Positions 50,755 through 59,288 of a stretch of 64,000 bases of DNA are shown here, piece by piece. Origin of the DNA: Parabacteroides distasonis. Its GTDB lineage: Bacteria; Bacteroidota; Bacteroidia; Bacteroidales; Tannerellaceae. Below the pieces are notes generated by a model. The model did no database searches. It saw only the letters and a list, made by a program, of their open reading frames with translations, and was not told where the DNA came from. Position numbers and translations under genes: made by a program. Positions within the stretch are counted from its first letter, which is position 1. Every line of letters starts with the position of its first letter. Location of the stretch: the NCBI GenBank assembly GCA_021531385.1, contig JAFBIR010000016.1, positions 1-64,000 of the forward strand, read 5' to 3'.

Positions 50755-52332
50755 TTAATAAGTCGTATTTTGCGGATCAAAGTTGGTCCAACCACTCAAC
50801 CAATTATCAGACGCATTGAACGCTCCTACGAAATTTACTTTGTCAAACCAAGCGGAACTCTCGCCCTCGAAAGAGGCTGCGTTTAGCAAGGGACTGCCCT
50901 CTGTCGGCATGAAGGGAGAGCCGGCATTTGCAGCATCGGTCAGTGCCAAGGTTACGGCATCCTCGAAGTAGCTGTTCTTCAATGCCTCTTGGAAGAAGAA
51001 GCTGTTGGAGTAGGACTTTTGGTTCTTGTCAATCTCTACCTTGTTTACCGCATCATAGAGCACATCCTCATAGACCTTGTTAGCATCTGAGCCGACAATA
51101 TCCATACCAGCTAAGACATTGTTGTGGAAACGGATGGTACCTGCTTTGGCCTGTGCCGGCGTGTCGCCTTTCTCTCCGTCGATAATTAAGCCAATTGGCC
51201 AACCTGCTGCTACGGAGTTGATCACGTTCAAGCGTGAACTGCGACGAATCTGCATAGCGGATTGGAACTTACCCAGGGCAGAACCGTTGTTGGGGTTCAT
51301 GGAGCCACCGTTGATGAAGTCGGTCGTGTTCTCAAAGGCTACGCCAGTATGCAATTTCGGACCAATGAAGGTGATGTTACTGAAAGTTGCGTTGGTGTAG
51401 GGAGAGACATCAGAACCGCTGGCATTGTTGTCGCTCTCAAAGCCGTTGCTCTGTGACTTATCGGCGATGCGGGCATCACGAATCACTAAGCCATACTGAA
51501 CCGAACCACTGAAGCCGTTATCAGTATCGAAATCATCGTCCCAGCCGTGGAAAGCTACTAAGTTCTTGCAGTTGACTGCGCCACCAAACCACTCGAAGGA
51601 GTCATCGTTGCTGTATGATACCTGTACGTGGTCAATCTGCGTACCACTACCTACAGAACCTAATGTCAAACCGTTGATCTCCTGATCGGGCTGGAAGGGA
51701 TAGCCGGCGAACTCGATACGTACATAGCTCAATACACCGGAGTTGTCTGCGTCATCCTCACCACCATGTTTCGTACGGGGACCACCCTCGATCTGCATCT
51801 CTGCCTGGTTGTTGCGTGCCTTACCGCACAGGATAATGCCACCCCAGTCTCCCGGTTTACGGTTGCCCGGCTCTGCCTCTGAGGTGAAGACGATCGGCTC
51901 AGTAGCTGTACCCTTGGCGATCAACTTACCGCCTCGCTCTGCCAAAAGGGAAGCCTTTGTCTGCTTGTCACCCTTGATGATGGTACCCGGTTCGATGGTC
52001 AGCTCTGCACCGTTGGCGATATAGACCCAACCTTTCAACAGGTAGGTTCCCTTCTTAAGGGTCTGCTTGCCGGTGAAGACAAACTCCGCATCACCATTAC
52101 CAATCTGAGTACCCTCAGCATTCTCCGTATTGTCAGCCTCGTTGAAGAGGATGTGGTCACATGATTTCAATCCGCCATCCGTGCCCCAGACATATTCTAC
52201 TTTGTTTGTCGGTTGCTCAGGATCGGGATCCGGCGTGGGGGTGGGCACGGGATCATCGTCGTCACTACAAGCGGATACACTCAAGGCAAGCGCCAACAGC
52301 ATTTGCCAACCAAAATAATTCACAGTTTTCAT
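50755..52332 (-). CDS. Beta-helix surface lipoprotein, partner of TonB receptor
   Basis: A 525-residue lipoprotein. The signal MLLALALSVSAC ends at the lipid-anchored cysteine and is followed by Ser-Asp-Asp-Asp-Asp (an acidic stretch like those of surface-exposed lipoproteins in this phylum) and a Pro-rich linker (PTPTPDPDPEQP). The rest is a right-handed parallel beta-helix (LKKGTYLLKGWVYIANGAELTIEPGTIIKG, then a series of turns with Gly, Asn, Asp). It lies 45 bases downstream of a TonB receptor on the same strand. By position it should bind the substrate at the surface and pass it to that receptor. The substrate is unknown. Confidence 0.82.
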   Translation of the reverse strand: MKTVNYFGWQMLLALALSVSACSDDDDPVPTPTPDPDPEQPTNKVEYVWGTDGGLKSCDHILFNEADNTENAEGTQIGNGDAEFVFTGKQTLKKGTYLLKGWVYIANGAELTIEPGTIIKGDKQTKASLLAERGGKLIAKGTATEPIVFTSEAEPGNRKPGDWGGIILCGKARNNQAEMQIEGGPRTKHGGEDDADNSGVLSYVRIEFAGYPFQPDQEINGLTLGSVGSGTQIDHVQVSYSNDDSFEWFGGAVNCKNLVAFHGWDDDFDTDNGFSGSVQYGLVIRDARIADKSQSNGFESDNNASGSDVSPYTNATFSNITFIGPKLHTGVAFENTTDFINGGSMNPNNGSALGKFQSAMQIRRSSRLNVINSVAAGWPIGLIIDGEKGDTPAQAKAGTIRFHNNVLAGMDIVGSDANKVYEDVLYDAVNKVEIDKNQKSYSNSFFFQEALKNSYFEDAVTLALTDAANAGSPFMPTEGSPLLNAASFEGESSAWFDKVNFVGAFNASDNWLSGWTNFDPQNTTY

Positions 52333-52377
52333 ATTAAATAGGAATTAAAGAATGAATAATCGTTGTTTATCTCTCGT

Positions 52378-55173
52378 TTAAAAGTTCACCACCGCACTCA
52401 AACCGATGTTACGACCCGGCTTATACTGGCGGGTGATCTGCACCACTTCACGCGTTTGTCCGTCGGGATTGGTCACCTCCGCGAATTGCTTGTAGGTCAC
52501 CTTCTGCGCCAACAGGTCGCGCAAGTTGGCCTTTATCTCGATGTGCTTGCCAAACTTCTTTGAGATGCTCAGGTCGATCACGTCTCTTGGCATTTCGTAG
52601 CTATCAGGCACGCGGGCATTGTCCTCGCTGTCGGTGCTTCCCTCGCTGCGACCCACACCGATGATACGTTTACCGATGCGGTTATAGAGCAATGAGACGT
52701 TCAGCTGGGATGCCTCATGCTGATAGAAGAGGCCGGTGTTGATCAAATATGGCGACTGTCCCTGCATCGGGCGGTTCTCGTTGCGTGAGCCTTCGGGGAA
52801 GCGTACCCGGCTGTGGATCAATGTGCCGTTGAACGACCAGCTGAAATGGGGCAATCCGATGAAAGCAAGATCTTTCCGTATGTCCAGTTCGAGACCGAAG
52901 TTATCGGCTTTCAAGGCATTCTCGTAGGAATAGATCAGGCTCGTGCCACCCGCTACGGTGTAGGTCCACTCGATGGGGTTCTCGAACCGCTTGTAGAAAC
53001 CGGCCAAGGTGATCTGCTCGCCACGTGTTGGATAGAACTCATAGCGCAAGTCGAGGTTGTGGACGTAACAGGGTTTCAGATCCACGTTGCCCTGCACGTG
53101 CGAAGCCAGATCGAAGTCGTAATAGACCGAGGGGGAAACCTCGCGGAACTCCTGTCGATTGACCGACTTACCGTAGGAGAGACGCAACTGGTGCTGCTCG
53201 TTGAAGGTATAGGTGGAGTTGACCGAGGGGAAGAAATCGTGATAGCGATAGAACTTGCTCTGGTGACTCTCGATGTCGTCTCGGGTATTCGTGATCAGCT
53301 CCATCTGGTTATACTCGTAGCGCACACCGGCATAGAGACTCAGCTTCCCGAAAGGAAGTGTGGTGGCTACGTAGCCGGCACCCAACGCATTGCGGCCGCT
53401 ATAGCTGTTGCGCATCGCCTGTATCTCCAAGAGGTGCAGTTTGTCTGCCCCGAAATAATCCGGGTTGGAGAGCAGCTCTGTCATGTCCATCTGTCGGAAC
53501 CCTGCCGGCATCTGGTTGTTGCTGACATCCCAGTTGTAGATGAACTCGCGGGTGCGGTAGGCACGAGAGCGATATTCGCCGTAAGCACCCACCTGCAAAG
53601 TCGGCGTGAATGTGCCAAACTGAAAATCGTGGCGGTCGCCCACATTGGCGGAGATGATGTGCTCATCCAGCTTGGTGAACTCACGGTTGATCTCGTTGCC
53701 GGCAGTCAGCATCATCGTGCCCTGCTCCAAGGCATCGTCGATGGTGTAGCGACGGCGGTCGGGCATCCGTCGATTGGCATAGGAGTAGCTGGCGCTCCAT
53801 GTTATCTCGTCATTCGTGCGGCTATGCTTACCTGTTAGCTGTCCGTTATAGGTCGTACGGCTGCGGTAGTAATACTCCGCACCAATCTCGTTATCCGATT
53901 GGGCATTCACGCCTACACGATCTGTATAGCGGTCAGTGGAGAGCTGGTTGACGATATTTTTCAGCTCAATTCGGTCGTTACCTCCACTGGTGAGCAATGC
54001 CAAATTAAGCATGGCTCCGAGTCGCACATTGTTGTTATACTGGTTGTCCACGGAGTGACGCAGATAGTTGCTACGGTCGTTCGCTTGGTCATATACACCA
54101 AAGAGGTTATTGATCATGTCGGTGTAGGCACGTGTCTCGTTGGTATAGTTGAGTGCGCCCACCAATCCTACTTGCGCACCATCCACGTCCCAGCGGTGGC
54201 TCCAGTCAGCACCCAGCTTTAGGTCGCCGAGAGGCTTGCGTTGCTTCACCCGCCAATCGTTGTTGAAACCGTTGCCTTGCAGGTCGATCGCACTCGGAGT
54301 ATTCAAGGTCTTCAAAGCTGCGTCAAACCCGCCGCTGAAGGGACGGAAACTACGGTCGAATCCCAAGAAATCTGTACCGCCACCTTTGGCGTAGCTGAAA
54401 TCTTGAAATGCGGTTGCATCATTCCAGTTGCCACCAACGGAGATTCCCCAGCGGTTCTCTGTCGGAATATCTTTCGTATAGATTTGGATGAATCCACCGC
54501 TGAAATCCGCCGGATATTCGGGGCTGGGCGATTTCACGATCACCAAGTGGTCGATCTGGCTGCTGGGGATGATGTCAAACGAGAAGGCGCGTGAGTCCGC
54601 TTCCGAGCTGGGCACGGCGCCACCGTTGATCCATACATTATTATAACGTTGTGAGAGGCCACGCACCATCACAAACTTATCCTCGATCAGGCTGACGCCC
54701 GGGATGCGCTTAATCACCTCACCGGCGTTGTTGTCTTGTGTCTTCTTGATCTCTTGGGCGGAGATGTTGTTCACCACGAGGCGACTCTCTTTCGCCTGAG
54801 CGATCATCGCCATCTGCGTGTTGTGCCGTCTGACGCCCGTCACCTTCACTTCGCCCAAGGTCTGTTGATCCGCCTCCAACTGAATGGTCAGTTCTTCGGG
54901 ATCATCCGCAGCGGTAGCTTGCAGCGTAGCGGTCTTGTAAGCTACATATTGAATGGTCACGGTATAGGTGCCCTTTTTCAATCCGCTGATTTGGAAACGT
55001 CCGTCGATGTCGGTAGCTGCACCTTGACCATCTACCAATACTGCCGCGCCTATCAACGGTTCACCACTTTGTTTGTCGATAACCACTCCCTTGATGTCCG
55101 CAGCCAGGGCTGTAGCTGTTTGGACCAGTAAATAGATTCCAACAATCCCTTTCTTTACGAATGCTTGTATCAT
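52378..55173 (-). CDS. TonB-dependent receptor with carboxypeptidase-like N-terminal domain
   Basis: A 931-residue outer-membrane transporter. Signal peptide (KKGIVGIYLLVQTATALA), then a carboxypeptidase-regulatory-like beta-sandwich (about 25-110: IKGVVIDKQSGEPLIGAAVLVDGQGAATDIDGRFQI). The plug domain carries NNAGEVIKRIPGVSLIEDKFVMVRGLSQRYNNVWINGG, and the barrel ends NIGLSAVVNF. The GLSxRYNxVxxNG pattern belongs to a receptor group different from SusC. The start is 55173 and not the far upstream 55365, since the extension is unrelated. It is followed by its beta-helix lipoprotein and divides the intergenic region with the zinc-finger peptide genes. Confidence 0.93.
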   Translation of the reverse strand: MIQAFVKKGIVGIYLLVQTATALAADIKGVVIDKQSGEPLIGAAVLVDGQGAATDIDGRFQISGLKKGTYTVTIQYVAYKTATLQATAADDPEELTIQLEADQQTLGEVKVTGVRRHNTQMAMIAQAKESRLVVNNISAQEIKKTQDNNAGEVIKRIPGVSLIEDKFVMVRGLSQRYNNVWINGGAVPSSEADSRAFSFDIIPSSQIDHLVIVKSPSPEYPADFSGGFIQIYTKDIPTENRWGISVGGNWNDATAFQDFSYAKGGGTDFLGFDRSFRPFSGGFDAALKTLNTPSAIDLQGNGFNNDWRVKQRKPLGDLKLGADWSHRWDVDGAQVGLVGALNYTNETRAYTDMINNLFGVYDQANDRSNYLRHSVDNQYNNNVRLGAMLNLALLTSGGNDRIELKNIVNQLSTDRYTDRVGVNAQSDNEIGAEYYYRSRTTYNGQLTGKHSRTNDEITWSASYSYANRRMPDRRRYTIDDALEQGTMMLTAGNEINREFTKLDEHIISANVGDRHDFQFGTFTPTLQVGAYGEYRSRAYRTREFIYNWDVSNNQMPAGFRQMDMTELLSNPDYFGADKLHLLEIQAMRNSYSGRNALGAGYVATTLPFGKLSLYAGVRYEYNQMELITNTRDDIESHQSKFYRYHDFFPSVNSTYTFNEQHQLRLSYGKSVNRQEFREVSPSVYYDFDLASHVQGNVDLKPCYVHNLDLRYEFYPTRGEQITLAGFYKRFENPIEWTYTVAGGTSLIYSYENALKADNFGLELDIRKDLAFIGLPHFSWSFNGTLIHSRVRFPEGSRNENRPMQGQSPYLINTGLFYQHEASQLNVSLLYNRIGKRIIGVGRSEGSTDSEDNARVPDSYEMPRDVIDLSISKKFGKHIEIKANLRDLLAQKVTYKQFAEVTNPDGQTREVVQITRQYKPGRNIGLSAVVNF

Positions 55174-55272
55174 ATTATTCCTTTCTTGATTGCACTCGCG
55201 AAATAACATTAGCCGCATTGCTACCGAATGACAGCCGTGTGACAATGTGGTTACGTTTAACGACTCCCAGAT

Positions 55273-55366
55273 TTTTTGCCAACTGGAAAAATTTTTTTCC
55301 CCAGTTAGCCAAATAATTTTTGCCAATTGGAGCGAAAAGCAGCGATAACTTCCTACTTTTGCCAAC
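55273..55366. repeat. TTTTGCCAA repeats between the TonB receptor and zinc-finger peptide genes
   Basis: TTTTTGCCAACTGGA (55273-55287), TTTTTGCCAATTGGA (55317-55331) and TTTTGCCAAC (55357-55366), with an inverted CCAGTTAGCCAAA near 55301. They lie in the shared upstream region of the divergent genes and may be binding sites for one regulator. A -7 like TACTTTTG (55354-55361) overlaps the last copy. Confidence 0.55.
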
Positions 55367-55418
55367 GATTGAACATTTTGTCTGTCTTCATTCCTAAGTT
55401 TTTGCTTTTTTATCGTTA

Positions 55419-55426
55419 TATTTGCG
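55419..55426 (+). promoter_or_regulatory. -7 box of the zinc-finger peptide genes
   Basis: TATATTTG, 28 bases before the first ATG. No TTG box is seen at the normal -33 distance. Confidence 0.5.
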
Positions 55427-55453
55427 GCATAATAGCTTTAAATCTGAATGATT

Positions 55454-55609
55454 ATGGAAAAGAAGGAGCAAGACAGCAAGACGAAGCAGCCACTCAGCGA
55501 GGCTGAGTTGGAAGAGGTGAATGGCGGTATGGACTCTACGGTGTGTCCCATCTGTGGACATCGCATCACGGAGCCACTCAAGATTCACAAGCAGAAGTAT
55601 CACAAGTAA
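55454..55609 (+). CDS. Double-glycine leader peptide with C2H2 zinc-finger core, copy 1
   Basis: A 51-residue peptide (start 55454; ATG 55448 is in frame and would add two residues). Residues 1-25 form a charged leader ending in PLSEAELEEVNGG. The mature 26 residues contain CPICGHR, then H45 and H50: Cys31-x2-Cys34-x10-His45-x4-His50, the classical zinc-finger spacing. This is not a usual bacteriocin core. The gene is followed 31 bases later by a paralogue (55641-55880). No exporter is nearby. The peptide should be cut after Gly-Gly and exported by a peptidase-containing ABC transporter elsewhere. Function unknown. Confidence 0.8.
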   Translation: MEKKEQDSKTKQPLSEAELEEVNGGMDSTVCPICGHRITEPLKIHKQKYHK

Positions 55610-55640
55610 AATAGATTTACTGTGACTTAAAAATGATCGT

Positions 55641-55880
55641 ATGATGGAAAAGAAAGAACAAGAAAATAAAACAATGCAGCCGCTTAGCGAGGCTGAGTTG
55701 GAGCAGGTGCAGGGTGGACTCTCTTCGCATCGTCCTGCTTTAGGACCATACGACAGAGAATGTGGAAATGCGGCTCAAGGTGAGATATTATCCTGTCAAA
55801 TTTGTGGAGAGAAGGTCATAGCCCGCAGCATGACAGGGCATCTTAACAAAGTTCATGGTATCAAATCCAAGAACCCTTGA
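55641..55880 (+). CDS. Double-glycine leader peptide with C2H2 zinc-finger core, copy 2
   Basis: A 79-residue peptide (start 55641, or 55644). The leader is nearly the same as in copy 1 (PLSEAELEQVQGG). The mature 53 residues carry an extra Cys41 and a C2H2 finger Cys52-x2-Cys55-x11-His67-x4-His72 (CQICGEKVIARSMTGHLNKVH), ending in a basic Lys-Ser-Lys tail. The leaders are more alike than the mature parts, as for duplicated secreted peptides. It ends before a strong terminator shared with the convergent NSS transporter gene. Function unknown; metal binding is predicted by the motif. Confidence 0.82.
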   Translation: MMEKKEQENKTMQPLSEAELEQVQGGLSSHRPALGPYDRECGNAAQGEILSCQICGEKVIARSMTGHLNKVHGIKSKNP

Positions 55881-55902
55881 GCACGCGCTAGAAAGGTTAA
55901 AG

Positions 55903-55937
55903 AAAAGAGACGTCCCATTGCGGGACGTCTCTTTTTA
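55903..55937. terminator. Bidirectional terminator
   Basis: GAGACGTCCC-ATTG-CGGGACGTCTC with A/T flanks giving T-tracts on both strands. It ends the zinc-finger peptide transcript and that of the NSS transporter. Confidence 0.92.
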
Positions 55938-55940
55938 CTT

Positions 55941-57308
55941 TTATTCTCCCGTCAGCCAGCGGAGGAGTCCCAGCTCGTTGAGGAAGATGATGCCGATAGC
56001 AATCGGCGCGATATATTTCATGAAGAAGGCGTAGGTGTTGAAGAAGTAGAAGGGGATTGTGCCCTCGTTGGTCAACTCTGCTTTCAATATCTTTTTATCT
56101 ACCCGTTGTCCGACAAACAGGCAGATCAACATACCGCCCAGAGGAAGCATGATCTTGGCGGTGATATAATCCAACAGGTCGAAGAAGTTGAGGCCGCCAA
56201 TGGTGTATTCACTGAGCACACCCATCGAGAGGGAGCTGATCGAGCCAAAGAACAACACGCCCAAAGAGACATAGACAGCTGCGCGGCTGCGGGTCATCTG
56301 CCACTCCTCGTGCATGTAGGCCGTGGCTACCTCGTGGAGCGAGATGGTGGAGGTGAGGGCGGCTAACGCCAAAAGAACAAAGAAGACGAGCGACCAGAGG
56401 TTGCCGAGCGGCATCTGCTCAAAGACGTTGGGCAGGGTGATGAAGACCAACTCCGGTCCGGCCGTCGGTGCGATGCCGAAGCTGAACACCGCCGGGAAGA
56501 TCATGACGCCGGCGAGCACAGCAACCAATGTGTCGAGCAGGGTCACCTGGATGGCGGTTGTTTGCAGGTTGGTGTGCTTCCCGAAATAGGAGGAGTAGGT
56601 GATGAGACATCCCATACCAATACTCAGCGAGAAGAAGGCCTGCCCCATGGCACTCAACACGACGGAGGAGCGGATCTTCGAGAAGTCTGGCTGCAAGAGG
56701 AACCGCAATCCCTCGCTGGCATCAGGCAGCGTGACGGAGCGCACGCAGAGGGCACACAAGATCAAGAAGAGGACAGGCATCATCACTTTGGAAGCCCGCT
56801 CGATGCCTTTCTTGACCCCCGACATGATGATGACGTGCGTCATGCCAATGAAGAGGGCGGTCCAGAGAATGGGGCGGAAAATGCCGGAGGAGAACTCCTC
56901 AAATTCGGCGGTGAACTCGGCAGCCGATTTCCCGGCGAGCGAGCCGGTACATGCCTGCAGGATGTATTCGAGTGTCCAACCCGACACCACGGAGTAGAAA
57001 CCAAGGATGAGGAAGGCTCCCAGCACACCGTTGTAGCCGATGAAGCTCCACTTGGTTCCCGGTGCCATCACCTTGAAGGCACCCGCTGCGTTGCGGTGAG
57101 AGTGACGGCCAATGAAAAATTCGGTAATCATAACCGGTATGCCCAAAAGAAGAATGCAGACGAGGTAGATGAGGATGAATGCAGCACCGCCATTTGCCCC
57201 GACCATATAGGGGAATCGCCAAATGTTGCCTAAGCCAACGGCGCATCCTACGGTAGCTAAGATCACGCCCAGTTTACTGCCAAAAGTGGCTCTTTTGTTT
57301 GTTGTCAT
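55941..57308 (-). CDS. Neurotransmitter:sodium symporter (NSS) family transporter
   Basis: A sodium-coupled amino-acid or amine importer of the LeuT fold, 455 residues and about eleven to twelve membrane helices. The family signature near the start is KLGVILATVGCAVGLGNIWRFPYMVGANGGAAF, with the conserved GLGNIWRFP that lines the sodium site. The sixth-helix area reads QAFFSLSIGMGCLITYSSYF. It lies 14 bases downstream of the LolD-type ATPase on the same strand. The substrate cannot be told from sequence. Confidence 0.95.
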   Translation of the reverse strand: MTTNKRATFGSKLGVILATVGCAVGLGNIWRFPYMVGANGGAAFILIYLVCILLLGIPVMITEFFIGRHSHRNAAGAFKVMAPGTKWSFIGYNGVLGAFLILGFYSVVSGWTLEYILQACTGSLAGKSAAEFTAEFEEFSSGIFRPILWTALFIGMTHVIIMSGVKKGIERASKVMMPVLFLILCALCVRSVTLPDASEGLRFLLQPDFSKIRSSVVLSAMGQAFFSLSIGMGCLITYSSYFGKHTNLQTTAIQVTLLDTLVAVLAGVMIFPAVFSFGIAPTAGPELVFITLPNVFEQMPLGNLWSLVFFVLLALAALTSTISLHEVATAYMHEEWQMTRSRAAVYVSLGVLFFGSISSLSMGVLSEYTIGGLNFFDLLDYITAKIMLPLGGMLICLFVGQRVDKKILKAELTNEGTIPFYFFNTYAFFMKYIAPIAIGIIFLNELGLLRWLTGE

Positions 57309-57322
57309 TTGCTTTTTCTGTT

Positions 57323-57982
57323 TTATGTAAAGTTTGTAATTCGACCATCTACAATATGGATCACGCGATCGGTGTTTGCCGCCAGCTGCTCGTCGTGCGT
57401 GACGATGACGAAGGTTTGCCCCAACTTGTCACGTAGCTCAAAGAAGAGGCTGTGTAGCTCCGCTCTGTTTTGCGTGTCAAGACTCCCTGAGGGCTCGTCT
57501 GCCAAGATTACTGCCGGATGATTGACCAGGGCACGGGCCACGGCGACCCGCTGTTTCTCTCCGCCGGATAGAGCTGCCGGTTTGTGCTCCATGCGGTCGG
57601 TCAGTCGGAGCAGGTCGAGTAGCTCCTTGGCTTTTCGTTCGGCCTCGGCTGGCTTTTCCCGCGCGATGAGTGCGGGCAGCATGACGTTCTCCAAAGCAGT
57701 GAACTCCGGCAATAGCTGGTGAAACTGGAAGACGAAACCAATCTGGCGATTGCGGAAGGCCGCCAGCTCTTTCTCTTTGAGCAGTCCGGTCTCTGTCCCG
57801 TTGATGAGGAGTCGTCCGCTGTCCGGTCGATCGAGCGTCCCGATGATTTGCAACAAGGTGGTCTTGCCGGCACCACTGGGTCCGACAATGGCGACCACCT
57901 CGCCCTTCTGGATAGTGAGGTCGATCCCTTTGAGCACCTGTAAGGCTCCGAAACTTTTGGTGATTCCTTCCGTTTGTATCAT
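57323..57982 (-). CDS. LolD/MacB-type ABC transporter ATPase
   Basis: A 219-residue ABC ATPase. Walker A is [11 protein letters not shown] (near 36), the signature [15 protein letters not shown] (near 140) and Walker [10 protein letters not shown], with the switch His in VTHDE. The [21 protein letters not shown] pattern is typical of the LolCDE/MacB group that releases lipoproteins or drives mechanotransmission. The permease partner is not in the window. It overlaps the end of tcdA by four bases and is followed by the NSS gene, so the three make an operon. Confidence 0.92.
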   Translation of the reverse strand: MIQTEGITKSFGALQVLKGIDLTIQKGEVVAIVGPSGAGKTTLLQIIGTLDRPDSGRLLINGTETGLLKEKELAAFRNRQIGFVFQFHQLLPEFTALENVMLPALIAREKPAEAERKAKELLDLLRLTDRMEHKPAALSGGEKQRVAVARALVNHPAVILADEPSGSLDTQNRAELHSLFFELRDKLGQTFVIVTHDEQLAANTDRVIHIVDGRITNFT

Positions 57983-58695
57983 ACCATATGTTTGAGGACA
58001 TGGGCAGCGAGGTAGCAGCCGAAGATGGCTGGCATGTAGGCTACGGTGCCTGCTGTGGTCCGTTTGTTTGACTCATTTTCCACCTCGATGACTGCGTTCA
58101 TGTCGGCGAATTCCGTGGAGAAGACCACGGAGATACCCTTCCGTATGCCGAGGGCATGGAGCCGCTTGCGTACAGCCCGTGCCAACGTGCAGTTGATCGA
58201 CTTTGAGATGTCGGCTATCCGCACCTGCGAGGGATCGGTTTTCGCCCCGGCTCCCATGGAGGAGACGATCGGGATCTGGTGAGTGTAGGCGCAATGCAAC
58301 AGGAATACTTTCGGGCTTAAAGAATCAATAGCGTCCACTACATAATCAAAATGGCCCTGGGTGAGCAGCTCCTCCGTGCGCTCGTCGCGCAGGAACTCGT
58401 TCAATACCGTCAGTCGCAACGCTGGATTGATGTCTAAGAGCCGTTCAGCCATGACCTCTGCCTTGGGTCGTCCCAACGTAGAATGCAAGGCGGGCAGTTG
58501 GCGGTTGAGGTTGCTCTCATTCACGCAGTCAGCATCAACGATGGTCATGCGCCCTACGCCGGCTCGACAAAGCTGTTCGGCAGTGTATGCGCCGACACCT
58601 CCCAGGCCTACTACCAAGACATGGCACTCAGCCAAACGAGCCATGCGTTCCGCTCCATAGAGTAATTCCGTTCGTGTATTCCAGCTATAACGCAT
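57979..58695 (-). CDS. tcdA: tRNA threonylcarbamoyladenosine dehydratase
   Basis: An E1-like ThiF/MoeB-fold enzyme that cyclises t6A37 to ct6A in ANN-decoding tRNAs. It has 238 residues. The ATP-binding [23 protein letters not shown] is near residue 28, then [17 protein letters not shown] with the conserved NxNRQ, and the tail has GSYxPxx-like [23 protein letters not shown]. It starts from its own -7 box (58715-58722) and overlaps lolD. It lacks the zinc cysteine pairs of MoeB, which fits TcdA. Confidence 0.94.
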   Translation of the reverse strand: MRYSWNTRTELLYGAERMARLAECHVLVVGLGGVGAYTAEQLCRAGVGRMTIVDADCVNESNLNRQLPALHSTLGRPKAEVMAERLLDINPALRLTVLNEFLRDERTEELLTQGHFDYVVDAIDSLSPKVFLLHCAYTHQIPIVSSMGAGAKTDPSQVRIADISKSINCTLARAVRKRLHALGIRKGISVVFSTEFADMNAVIEVENESNKRTTAGTVAYMPAIFGCYLAAHVLKHMV

Positions 58696-58714
58696 TTGTT
58701 ATCTATTTTGTCCG

Positions 58715-58722
58715 CAAAAGTA
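58715..58722 (-). promoter_or_regulatory. -7 box of the tcdA operon
   Basis: TACTTTTG on the minus strand, 19 bases before the tcdA ATG. A plus-strand TAATTTCG at 58744-58751 may serve ybeY in the other direction. Confidence 0.5.
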
Positions 58723-58785
58723 ATGAATTGTTCTTAGAATACTTAATTTCGCGGCAAATAAACAGATTTCTTAATTAATAAGTAT

Positions 58786-59259
58786 ATGATAGCATTCTAT
58801 GCGGAAGAGACGCAGCTTCCGGCCGTTCGTCAGGAGGCCGTCCGGGAATGGGTGAGAATCGTAGCGCGAAGTTACGGTAAGAAGGTGGGTGACATCAGCT
58901 ATATCTTTTGTTCGGATGAGAAAATTTTGGCGGTGAACCGCGAGTTCCTGCAACACGATTATTATACCGACATCATCACGTTCGACTATACCAGTGGTGA
59001 GAAGATCGCAGGTGATCTCTTCATCAGCTTAGATACCGTTCGCACCAATGCGGAGAAGTTCGGTCAGCCCTACAACGAGGAGCTGCATCGCACCATTATC
59101 CATGGCATCCTGCATCTGTGTGGCATCAATGATAAAGGACCAGGAGAGCGGGAGATCATGGAGGCGAACGAGAACAAGGCGTTGGAGATCCTTCCTGAGG
59201 AATGCCGACAATATCCTTGTCAACCCACTACGGAAGGCGAGGCTATCGAGAAGGCTTAA
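58786..59259 (+). CDS. ybeY: Endoribonuclease YbeY
   Basis: A metal-dependent endoribonuclease involved in 16S rRNA maturation and ribosome quality control, 157 residues. The metal motif is HGILHLCGINDKG: His106 and His110 fit, but the third ligand of the standard H-x3-H-x5-H is an Asp here (D116) followed by Lys, a variant that I believe is common in this phylum. The N-terminal part shows FCSDEKILAVNREFLQHDYYTDIITFDY. It lies 29 bases upstream of mnmG and is probably co-transcribed with it. Confidence 0.93.
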   Translation: MIAFYAEETQLPAVRQEAVREWVRIVARSYGKKVGDISYIFCSDEKILAVNREFLQHDYYTDIITFDYTSGEKIAGDLFISLDTVRTNAEKFGQPYNEELHRTIIHGILHLCGINDKGPGEREIMEANENKALEILPEECRQYPCQPTTEGEAIEKA

Positions 59260-59288
59260 TTATAGGAATCAGCAAATAGAAGGGAAAT

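Noticed and set aside
55454-55880. Zinc-finger peptides as eukaryotic contamination
   Set aside because: They have a Bacteroidota promoter, a double-glycine leader shared with another local gene and a bacterial terminator, and they sit in a continuous bacterial context.
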